A DNA stretch of 37,399 nt from Gammaproteobacteria bacterium (lineage in GTDB: Bacteria; Pseudomonadota; Gammaproteobacteria; Pseudomonadales; Pseudohongiellaceae): assembly GCA_002729315.1 (NCBI GenBank), contig PBTW01000088.1, positions 1-37,399 of the forward strand, read 5' to 3'. The stretch's first letter is position 1, and each line of letters opens with the position of its first letter. The notes under the pieces are model-generated. The model ran no database searches and had not been told where the DNA came from. It saw only the letters and a list, made by a program, of their open reading frames with translations. The translations under genes were made by a program, and so were the position numbers. This document shows positions 26,881-36,000 of the stretch, piece after piece.

Positions 26881-29597
26881 CTGCTGCCGTCTCCTTCGAC
26901 CGAACGCAGCAACAGGCGTTGTGCGCGTACATAACTAGGCGCCTGTTCCAAGGCATACAGCAAATTCCGTTTTGCTTCACTTGCCTGCCCGTTATTGAGA
27001 TAGGCTTGCGCAAGGTTCGTGAGGGCTTCAACAGGGTCGCTGATCTCGAGTTGCATCAAAACTTCATATTCAGTAACCGCCGCAGCGCTGTCATTGACCG
27101 CCTCGGCATATCTCGCCTTCAGTTCATGGACATCACTTCGATAGGGATCGACCTGAATCGCTCGATCCAGATAATAGGCGGCCTGCTCAAAATCTGACTC
27201 CTCAAGAGCTGCTCCAGCCAGCACCATGGCAGCTCCATAGTCGTGCTGTAGATTTTCCATCAGCACTTTAAGCCATTGCAGGCGGGATTGTCGGTTTCCC
27301 TCACGCTCATAAATTTGCGCCAACACCAATGCCGGGCTTGGATAGCCGGTGTAGCTTGGCAGCATCTCATGTGCTGTTTTTAGGTATTGCTTCGCTTCGA
27401 CGAATGCCTCCTCTTTAAACAGAACAATGCCCAACTGCAGATAGGCCTGAAAGTCTCTGCTGTTTTCCTCAATACGCGCTCGCATGTGCTGTTTGAGAGA
27501 GGCGTTGTTGTAAAGCTCCGCAAGGATCGCGCTGCTGTTCTCGCGAATCCCGTGACCGTGACCGTCTCCTTCATCCGGCACATCTTCTGTGTGAGCATAC
27601 ACATTGATCTCTTCCACCCTCTGATTGATCCAACCTCGAAAACCAGCATCAAAATCATCCATATTAAGTTCGAAGACACTGCGAAAGCGCTCTGCATCGT
27701 CCTTGATCTCACCATACTGATAAATCAGCTCAGTCAATTTTTCAAAGCCGTAAGTCTGTGTGATGTAGTCCACGACCAGATAGGACTGGAAATAAGCAAA
27801 ATTGAGGTCCGCGTTATTGCGGGCCCCCGAAAAGCCACTGTTCAATTCGCCGACGGGCAAAAGCTTCTGCTCCTGTGCTGCCCGAACCAGATCTAACCCC
27901 TGACGACGCCCCCAGTAAGGCCGGCCCTCTCGCTCTTCCCAGACAGAGATGCCCTCGGACAACCATCTTGGCATACGATTCTGGGTCATCTGCAAAGTGA
28001 TCACGTGCATAAATTCATGCCACACAATTTCCTGCCAGTTTGCCGTCAGGGTGTCCGGTGAAATCAGAGTGATTACCTTGCCAAAACAGATTCCAACCAG
28101 TGGACCGATATCTGGAAGGCCGACGGAGCGCACCGCAAAATCAGCACTGTTTTCGAAGACTTCGATAAGAACCTTGCCTTCTGGCTCAAAGCCGTATTTT
28201 GCCGTGAGCGTGTCCCAGCCCTCCTCAAGCAAAGGTTCCAAGTAAGGCCAGAGAATAAGTGAATCTCTTTCACTCATGTGCACTTTGAAATGCTCGCTTT
28301 CAGCTGTTGTATAGGTTTCCAGCGTGTCAAAGACTTTGAGCATGTTGGAAGTCATCACGTTGAACGGGTCATTTTCGAATCCGATCTCTAGGCTCTGTCT
28401 ACCCTCTTCCTCCTCACCGAGGCGCATCAGGTTGCTGCCCAGCAGCGTATGGCCCTGCCAGTACTCAGGATCGGCCTCAATGCTGGCGCGCGCATAATGC
28501 ACTGCCTCCTCAAACCGATAATTATTCCCGAAGCTGTCCGCGATATGCCCAAGAAATTCGGCATTGCCGGGGCTGAACGCTTCAACCCGCCGTTGATAGC
28601 CAGCAAAATCGTCGAAGCGTTCTTCCAGCGCCGCCGAGGCCGCCAGCACACTGAGCGTTTTCAGGGATTCGGGATTCAGTTCCAGCACTTTGTCGAAATA
28701 CTCTTCAGCTTCCTGCTCACGACCATTTATCATAAGAAGCTGGGCATAGGTCTCCAGCGCCTGAACTGAATTTGGATTAATGGCCAGCGCCCGTAGCAAA
28801 GACTTTTCATCACCCACAACCTGCGCAATGCCCACCAGCGCCGGCACGTATCGCGAATTCACTTCTAATGCGTCCTGATAGCTTCGCTCAGCATCGGCTG
28901 CGTTGTATTTCTCCAGAAACAGATCAGCCCAAAGGGTGTGGGCCTCAAGATTATTAGGGTTTGCTCTGGTGGCCTCATCAAATAGGCTATTGGCGTCTTG
29001 AAAATTGCCCATCAACCAACTCGCCAGCGCGACCATCGCGACATCCTCTGAACTGAAAACCAGCCCGGCGTTATAACGCTGAACCACTTTGTCGAGCACC
29101 TGCTGCCATTGTCCCTGCCGTCCGGTAAATTTGAGGAGGCTGCCGTACTGAACTAGGCTTCGCACCGGGGGTTCCGCATTGCCTTCGATTGCCTGCTGAA
29201 GTATTTCCAACGCGGCGCGGGATTGGCCTGTCATGCGTTTGATTTCGGCCAGCTGGGTGGTCAGAAGCGGGTAGTCTGCGTACGCACCATCCTCAATTGC
29301 CTCAGCAACAAGATTTTCCGCTTCCAGATAATTCCCAATCATCACGAGCGCTCTGCTGGCACCAATTAGGCCATCGATGCGATCCAGACCATCGGCTTGT
29401 CTGAATATTTCACTGGCAGCAGCGTATGATCCGGTCAACATCAACTCCTCGCCTCGATACAGCACAGAATCCTGATTCGTGGAAAGTGCATCTTGGGCAA
29501 TAACCGCGGACGCTGGGGCTAGCGCAAAGAGAATCGCAAAAGACCAAACGGCAGACAATGTTTTCAAGAATTGATTAGTAAGCATGGATTGCACCAT
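26877..29597 (-). CDS. Secreted TPR protein with MA-type metallopeptidase domain
   Basis: A 906-residue exported protein. After a signal peptide (hydrophobic about 15–34, cleavage near AVIAQ) come about ten TPR-like units (about 45–420), then a gluzincin peptidase domain of the Peptidase_MA type (about 430–660). The zinc motif is HEFMH, His527–His531, with the third ligand probably Glu548 in WLSEGISVWEE, so it looks catalytically intact. A His-rich GDGHGHG patch (around 685) follows, and a second TPR array fills the C-terminus (about 700–900). The ATG at 29597 directly follows the stop of the pseudo-caspase; an internal ATG at 29585 is possible. It could process or scaffold periplasmic clients of the operon. 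Confidence 0.87.
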   Translation of the reverse strand: MVQSMLTNQFLKTLSAVWSFAILFALAPASAVIAQDALSTNQDSVLYRGEELMLTGSYAAASEIFRQADGLDRIDGLIGASRALVMIGNYLEAENLVAEAIEDGAYADYPLLTTQLAEIKRMTGQSRAALEILQQAIEGNAEPPVRSLVQYGSLLKFTGRQGQWQQVLDKVVQRYNAGLVFSSEDVAMVALASWLMGNFQDANSLFDEATRANPNNLEAHTLWADLFLEKYNAADAERSYQDALEVNSRYVPALVGIAQVVGDEKSLLRALAINPNSVQALETYAQLLMINGREQEAEEYFDKVLELNPESLKTLSVLAASAALEERFDDFAGYQRRVEAFSPGNAEFLGHIADSFGNNYRFEEAVHYARASIEADPEYWQGHTLLGSNLMRLGEEEEGRQSLEIGFENDPFNVMTSNMLKVFDTLETYTTAESEHFKVHMSERDSLILWPYLEPLLEEGWDTLTAKYGFEPEGKVLIEVFENSADFAVRSVGLPDIGPLVGICFGKVITLISPDTLTANWQEIVWHEFMHVITLQMTQNRMPRWLSEGISVWEEREGRPYWGRRQGLDLVRAAQEQKLLPVGELNSGFSGARNNADLNFAYFQSYLVVDYITQTYGFEKLTELIYQYGEIKDDAERFRSVFELNMDDFDAGFRGWINQRVEEINVYAHTEDVPDEGDGHGHGIRENSSAILAELYNNASLKQHMRARIEENSRDFQAYLQLGIVLFKEEAFVEAKQYLKTAHEMLPSYTGYPSPALVLAQIYEREGNRQSRLQWLKVLMENLQHDYGAAMVLAGAALEESDFEQAAYYLDRAIQVDPYRSDVHELKARYAEAVNDSAAAVTEYEVLMQLEISDPVEALTNLAQAYLNNGQASEAKRNLLYALEQAPSYVRAQRLLLRSVEGDGSR

Positions 29598-30734
29598 TTA
29601 GCGAATAGAGGTTGACTGCGATTCAATCGGCTCATCTGCGGAGTCGAGGGCAGGGGGTGTCGATGTAAATTCAGAATTAAAGCGGGCAGTGCTACGCGCC
29701 AGATCTACCAGCAGATCCTCCATTTGCTGCCAGTACTCTGCTTCAAGGTATTCCGCCTTTCTGGCCCGCAGCATGATCACAGATCTTTCTAGGTCCTGCA
29801 TTCGGGATTTAAGCGCAAGCCCCTCGGCGGAAAGGTTCTCACCTTCTTCAATCAGAGAGTCAATATAGGCGATTTCAGCAAGACGCCCATCGGCAATATC
29901 CACGACAGGGTCAAGACTGAACAGCGCATCGCCATTGTCGTCGAGACCCGCATGTTCGGAAGCTAGGCGGCCCTGCTCTTCATACCACAACTCAACATTG
30001 GCCTTCGCATATTCAAATGCCTCAAGCATGGACACGCGGTTGTTCTTATCCCGATCTCCATTGCGCTGATCGAGAGCCTCTATGAAGTATCCGGAGAAAA
30101 CGGGGTCGTAGCGCTCTGAAGAGGAACGGGTCGATGAGATCACCACCCGGCCCTTACTAGACAGCGAAGAGGAAAAACCAAAGCTCGCGCTGGTGGTGTT
30201 GATAATAACCATATCCTGCTGATCGAACCGGTCCAGAAGTGAAGCGAACTGCACTCCCGTCATATCCGGACCGAAAATATTGAACTTGGCTTCCTCCTCG
30301 GAACCAGATCCGTGACCGATGAGATAAAGCGTGATCTGATCGCCCGTCTTCACGCGTTCCGCAAGTCGCTCGAGCGCGAGTTCGATTCCCTCCCGACTGC
30401 AGGATCCGTCGACCCGGTCGCCACCGGTAAAGTCATCTTCACCGTCGTCATAGAGCAGCGTGATCGTTTGAGAACTGTAGCCATAATCCCGCACAAGTAT
30501 GTCGTGCAGAGACAGAGACCACTGACGAAAACGCGCCGCATTGTCATCACCGACGGCCGGCCCGGTCATGATGACAGCATATTTTGTGGTTGCGGGAGTG
30601 TCGAGAAAGCGCCTTGCAGGCAGATCTAAGCCCGGGTTCTGGGCACTTGTGATCCCTGCTAAAGCCAGCGAGCACAGGAAGGCCAGCGATTTCGCAGTCC
30701 GGCCTCTCGCTGTGATTGAAGTCAAATTTTCCAT
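29598..30734 (-). CDS. Exported caspase-fold protein lacking the catalytic Cys
   Basis: A 378-residue protein with a signal peptide (hydrophobic 15–29, cleavage near TSAQ) and a clan-CD (caspase/legumain-like) fold. KYAVIMTGP opens the first strand, and ITLYLIGHGSG holds the catalytic-type His141-Gly142. Where the next core strand should end in (D/E)AC, the sequence is MVIINTTSASF, so the Cys position (about 181) is Thr. VVISSTRSSSERYD and SGYFIEALD then follow, as in family members. The C-terminal 90 residues form a helical, Glu/Arg-rich coiled coil (about 290–350). The start is ATG 30734, overlapping the previous stop as TAATG; a longer frame exists but runs inside the upstream gene. It is probably a binding or scaffold module, not a protease. 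Confidence 0.8.
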   Translation of the reverse strand: MENLTSITARGRTAKSLAFLCSLALAGITSAQNPGLDLPARRFLDTPATTKYAVIMTGPAVGDDNAARFRQWSLSLHDILVRDYGYSSQTITLLYDDGEDDFTGGDRVDGSCSREGIELALERLAERVKTGDQITLYLIGHGSGSEEEAKFNIFGPDMTGVQFASLLDRFDQQDMVIINTTSASFGFSSSLSSKGRVVISSTRSSSERYDPVFSGYFIEALDQRNGDRDKNNRVSMLEAFEYAKANVELWYEEQGRLASEHAGLDDNGDALFSLDPVVDIADGRLAEIAYIDSLIEEGENLSAEGLALKSRMQDLERSVIMLRARKAEYLEAEYWQQMEDLLVDLARSTARFNSEFTSTPPALDSADEPIESQSTSIR

Positions 30735-33037
30735 TAGGACAGACCTTTCAGTCGCCGTGCCGTCCAATCCAGACTCAACAAACTGAGCAGCAGAGCAAGT
30801 AGCCACGGCTGATCCCACAGATCTAGGCTGACCTGCTCAGAGTAGGCATTGGGGGTAAATTCCACGGCGCTGGTCAGCTGATCGATATCAGCCAGATCAA
30901 AATAGGTTCCGCCACTGAGCTCAGCGACCCGCCCAAGCAGCCCCGTGTCCATGGCAGCGTTATTGAACTCCCTAAGGGAAGGAGTCACTACAAAAGGCAC
31001 CCGCTTTTCAGATTCTCCCGAGCGTCCCTCCCCCGCTGCGCTGGCAACATCTACAAGCAGATCATAAACACCCTCTTCCTCAACCAAGAAGCTACCGCGA
31101 TAGACACCGTCTTCCTCAATATCCCATTCCATAGATTGATCTAGAACAACATCGAGCGGCGCATTGACCTGCATCCACAGCGTGGCGTCGTTATCAGGAT
31201 CGTAATCCATATCCAGCACAGTTGCTGTTACATGAACTTCATCGCCCACATTGTAGAATTCCCGATCAAATTCAACGGTGACTCGCTCCGGAGCGGCGAC
31301 AGCAAGCCAGCGAAGCAACTGCTTCCAGAGGGTTTCATGAGATTGATCAGCAGCCTCCATCATCATCTGCCACCGCCAAGTGCTGGCAGTCGTCAGCGCG
31401 ACGCTCCGACCGCTGCCGTAGCGCTGCGTTGTGAGCACAGGTAAAGCCTGATTCTGATACTGCAGCAACGGATGCTCCATCAAGACGGTTGCTCCGGGTT
31501 TGATTCGGCCAGTCACGAATACCCCCTGCAACTCGGGCAGTTGTCGCCAGCGCATGCCGTTTTCTCCATCATCACCTGACAAGCGTAGCAGAGGCGAGAA
31601 TTCCCCGTTATTGGTAAGTCGCGGAAAGAAGGGTTCTCCCGTTGGATGACTCCCCCGGCGGATGCCCCCGCGAAGATGAGATGGCAAAAAGCTTTCCTCA
31701 ACCAAGGTCACCGGCAGCAAATCTTCCACTGGCGTGCCGATAAATTCCTCATCAATCATGCCGCTCATCAGAAAACCACCACCACGCTCAGCGACAAATT
31801 CCTGGATCATCTGCAGTTGATCCGCGTTAAAGAAGCCCTCTTCGATATCACCGAGAACCAAGGCTTCATACTGGTAGAGCTCTTCCTTTGAACGCGGAAA
31901 ACCACCACTGAGTTCGGTAGGTGTGTTGATACCTTGCCGGTAGTATTTTTCCGGCCCCGTTTGGAGATAGGTAGCAAGCCGAACAGATTTATCATCCTCT
32001 ACGGCCCTTCGGATAAATTTATATTCATTTCGCGGATGCCCCTCAATATAAAGTATGTCGAGTGGCGCTTTTTCTGTATTGTCCACCAGAAACTGGTAGA
32101 CATTGTTTTCCGCAATCAGTTCGTCGCTCCGCAGCTCAACTTCCAAATCGTAAACGATCGCGTCGGGACGCTCCGGAGTCAATTCAATCTCGTAGCGGCG
32201 CGTCACCCCGGCCGCACCAAGTGTCACCATTTCTGATGCCACTTCCTGATCACCATCAAGAATAGCGATCCTGACGTGCTCGCCCGTATAGCCCTCATGA
32301 TTGATCCCGACTGAGACATTGAAGACAGAGCCTTCCAGCACGGTTTTCGCTGCATTGACATCAACGATGCCGATGTCCAGCGGGATCTGCTCCTGTCCGA
32401 TACCCACCGTAAAAATCGGGATGTCACGACTGCCGAAATTCCGGGCTTTGGCGAGGGGATCCAGTTCGCCGTTATCCGCGCCATCGGTCAGCAGGATCAG
32501 CGCTCCCAGAGGAAGCCCCCCGAGCTGATCATCCACATACTCGAGAGCCTGGCCGATTGAAGAAGCTGTACCTGATTCGCCCAGCCCCTCTGCCCCTGCG
32601 ATTCGCTCGGCGGTTTTGTCAAACCTGAAACTGCGAATCTGAAAATTCTCCGCCAGCCCGTCGAGAACCCCACTGTCATAAAACCCTTCACGCATGGCCT
32701 CTCGCCTAGTTTGGCCTCCTGACATGTCGGCAACTGCCATACTCTGCGAATCATCGATAAGCACCGCCAGGTAGGTTTCCTGAGGCGCAACCTGAAGTGT
32801 TGTGATTACCGGACGCAGCAGACAAAACAACAGGATTATCAGCACAGTGGCGCGCAAACCAGTGAAAAACACCTTCCAGGGAAGCGTCAGCGGGCGGGTC
32901 GTCTTCCGATAGCCAAACCAAACGCTAATCACAATTAAGGCGATCAACGATAGAAAGAATATTGGACTGACGCCATAGGCGAAGTCGACGCTTCCCTCAG
33001 CCAAGGCGGATAGTAAATTAGGTTCTGTGTATTGCAT
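30734..33037 (-). CDS. Membrane VWA protein with GATase-like domain
   Basis: A 767-residue inner-membrane protein. Two N-terminal helices (about 24–43 and 58–76) precede a VWA domain (about 88–235) with MIDAS DDSQS at 95–99 and the LLTDGADNG loop. Two beta-sandwich regions follow (about 240–325 and 590–690), with a class-I GATase-like domain between them (about 328–560; ILYIEGHPRNEYKFI, ERGGGFLMSG). The C-terminal helix (WLLALLLSLLSL, about 748–760) anchors it again, so most of the protein lies in the periplasm. No GATase nucleophile Cys is seen, so it is probably a structural use of the fold. It starts 2 bases after the DUF4175-like stop and overlaps the caspase-like start by one base. Confidence 0.87.
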   Translation of the reverse strand: MQYTEPNLLSALAEGSVDFAYGVSPIFFLSLIALIVISVWFGYRKTTRPLTLPWKVFFTGLRATVLIILLFCLLRPVITTLQVAPQETYLAVLIDDSQSMAVADMSGGQTRREAMREGFYDSGVLDGLAENFQIRSFRFDKTAERIAGAEGLGESGTASSIGQALEYVDDQLGGLPLGALILLTDGADNGELDPLAKARNFGSRDIPIFTVGIGQEQIPLDIGIVDVNAAKTVLEGSVFNVSVGINHEGYTGEHVRIAILDGDQEVASEMVTLGAAGVTRRYEIELTPERPDAIVYDLEVELRSDELIAENNVYQFLVDNTEKAPLDILYIEGHPRNEYKFIRRAVEDDKSVRLATYLQTGPEKYYRQGINTPTELSGGFPRSKEELYQYEALVLGDIEEGFFNADQLQMIQEFVAERGGGFLMSGMIDEEFIGTPVEDLLPVTLVEESFLPSHLRGGIRRGSHPTGEPFFPRLTNNGEFSPLLRLSGDDGENGMRWRQLPELQGVFVTGRIKPGATVLMEHPLLQYQNQALPVLTTQRYGSGRSVALTTASTWRWQMMMEAADQSHETLWKQLLRWLAVAAPERVTVEFDREFYNVGDEVHVTATVLDMDYDPDNDATLWMQVNAPLDVVLDQSMEWDIEEDGVYRGSFLVEEEGVYDLLVDVASAAGEGRSGESEKRVPFVVTPSLREFNNAAMDTGLLGRVAELSGGTYFDLADIDQLTSAVEFTPNAYSEQVSLDLWDQPWLLALLLSLLSLDWTARRLKGLS

Positions 33038-33039
33038 GT

Positions 33040-36000
33040 CTACTGTCTCGGGCTGTCTGACCCCTGACTCTCTGACAATACACGATAGTATTCCTGAACT
33101 AGGTCCCGATACTCCTCAGGCAACTCTTCGTCGAAAGACGTGTACAGCTTGTTATTGATGTTGTCCAATTCGGCTTTGGCGCGCAGCGCGCCTTCGAGCT
33201 CGATAATCGGCTGGAGAAGCTGGCGAAACAGCTCCGGTTGATTGATGAAATCTTCGATGTCCTGCTGGGTCAGTTGTTGCCTGATCGAACGGGCATTCCC
33301 CCAAGGAAGATTGTTGCCGTCGGTGTCGATCGTTCCACCCGTGCCAGCGCGCTGCTCACCATCCTCTCGGGCACCCCCGATTTGCTGTCGGTTTCCGAGA
33401 GCACCAGCTCGCCCAGCCTGCGTGCCCTGCTGCCCGCCCCTCGCCTGATCGCGCAACTGATCCTGCAGCTGTTCAGCCAGTTGCTGGCTGCGCTGCAGCT
33501 GCGCTCGCATATCACGAAGGTTCGGCTGCGTGCCCTGCTGGCTGCCATTGTCGTTGAAGGCCAGCGCCTGTTGCTGTAGCGACTCGACCTGCTCTCTCAG
33601 GTTTTCCGCATCTTCCGCAGCGCGTTGGAGCTGATCAGATTCAGAACCTTGAGTCGCCGGATCGAGTCTGGCCAACGAGTTGGCCAGATCTTCAAGTTGA
33701 TCTTCAATTTCCTCTTCGATGTTGACCGCTAGATTCACCATGCCATTGCGCAGTACACGGCTGCTGGTGGACATTTCTTCTCGAATCGGTCGCAAGTCGC
33801 GGCTGGCTTCCTGAGCCTGCGACATAAGACGCTGATCCTCATTACTGCCACGGGCGATGATCGCCCTCAGCATGTCCTCGATTTCTTCAAGATCTCGCTG
33901 CTGTTGTTGTTGCGCCTGAATAAGCTCCTGCAGGCTTTCATCATTGCGCACTGACTGACGCGTCTGTCCGAGTCCCTGCTGCCGGCTAGTTTCCGCAATA
34001 CGCTCCTGTAACTGCCGCTGCTGCTGCAGCAACTGCTGCCCGCGCTGCCCCAGATTCTGCGCCAACTGATTCACTGAACTCTCACCCTGTTCATTCAGCC
34101 GCTGCTGTTGCCGCCGGAGGTTTTCCAGAGCCTTCTGGCTACGCGCCGCCGCGATGGAAGCAGAGTCACTTTCCGCCGCTTCCTGCATTTGCTGCGCTGC
34201 GCGCTGAATGGCACTCTCACGCTGCTGCGCACCGGAATCACTGGTGCCAGAAGCTGACTGCGACTGGCTGTTATTCTGCAACGAAGACTGATTACTCTGC
34301 TGACCTAGCGCCATCTGCTGGGCTAGTTGCGCGACCTCGCGGCTCAGCTGCTCCTGCTGCCGCACAAGACGCTCCAGTTCGCGGCGCTTTTGCTCTTCAG
34401 TCATCTGGTCTTCCCGCCGCGCCAGATTGCGCTGTGCCCGGGTCAAGCCCTCCTGTCGCCGCGCCAGCTCTTCCAGCTTGTCGATCTCCTGCTGATTCTG
34501 CTGAGAGCTTCTTCCCCGGGAGTTGGGCGTTTCGTAGCGATTCTCCAGCTGTCCCATTTCCATTTCAAAAAGCTCTCTGAGATCCTCGCGCTCTTGCTGC
34601 GCCGAACCGCCACCGCCGCCTCCACCACTTTGCTGCATGCTGATACTCGTACGATTGATGTTTGCTTCGGCCTTTAGGATGTATTGCAAAGCCAGCTGTT
34701 CAGGCTGAAGGGCACTGGTAATCTGCACTTTATCAAGTTCACCCGCCGCCAGATTCATCTGCTCAATGGCCATCGACAGATTTTCGACCGCCGAGTCATA
34801 TGTATCGTCTGAAAAGTTCAATCGCTCGGCCAGACGATCAATCGACATCCTCGCTCGACCGGTGGCCTCTCGCTGGGATTCGGCAATAATTTCCGCATCA
34901 GCTCCGAACTCCTCCGGGGATACCTGATTCTGACGGTTGCGCAACTTCCACGTCGCCGCAATGATATCTTTCTGCACTGAAACCAACGCGCTGCTGTCAC
35001 CACCCTGACCGCCGCCGGCACCCTGTCCCCCACTCATCCCCGGATTTCTCCGAAATTCCTGATCCGTAGGGATAATCTGCAGGAAGTAGATATCGGAAAT
35101 CACCTCAGTCGGGCCGTCCAGGCCGTTATTGTCGGCTAGCGTAAGAAAATAACTGACAAAATCTCCCGGTTCGACTTCGAGGTCTTCAAGATAAATCAGC
35201 TCGCTGCCTGCAACGCTGCGAACATTTTCTCCAGTGAGGAAATCCACTTCGACCGCTTCTGAGCCCACCACACTGTAATTCAGAGTGAACTCGCTTAGTC
35301 CGTAATCATCGCTGGCATCCACCTCCAGTACCACTTCCTCCAGCGGCATCACTTCTTGATCGCGCCCAGGACGCCGCAGAGAGAGTTCCGGCGGTGCGTC
35401 CTCTATAGACCTGATGAAATAATCCAGCGGCTCCTGACTCTCTAGGCCAGCCAAATCGGTGGCGAATATCCGATAGACCCCATCCTGAGTCACGGTGAAG
35501 CTCGCGCTCCCGAGATCACCGTCGATTTCCAGATCTAGATCCTGATAAGAGGGTAGTTCCGAACCGGCTTCTGCGGGATCCCGATAGCTCTCCTCGAACT
35601 CCACTCGAGCTGTCGCAACGGCCTTGTTGAACTGAATATCTAGTAAAACCTTTGTACCTTCCGGCACAATCATGTCACCAGTGTCCTGTTCCGTCGTGTC
35701 GGTCAGCTCGGTGTAGTCAGGATAATCGAACGCCAGATTGATCTGCTCGACTTGTGGCAAATCGAACAGTTTTATCTGAAATTGTGAAGAACTCTGTTGT
35801 CCCCGCTCTTCGAAGGCAACGTAATAGGTAGTATCCACCTGCAGCGAAGGAATGAAATAGCTGTATGTAGCACTGCTGCTGCCACTGCCATCCCGACTCA
35901 TGGATACATCCTGCCAGTTGACGTTGTCATCCTGCAGCCTTAGATCGATACTATCTGGCGTTGCGTTGGAGACACGGGCGACAATCGTGACACTGCTACC

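Noticed and set aside
30735-30818. N-terminal extension of the caspase-like protein
   Set aside because: It would overlap the upstream VWA gene; the ATG at 30734 in a TAATG overlap leads straight into a signal peptide.
33238-34677. Plus-strand ORFs rich in Leu/Arg/Ala opposite the DUF4175-like gene
   Set aside because: They are antisense reflections of the Gln-rich coding sequence (CAG read as CTG) and show no start signals or motifs.
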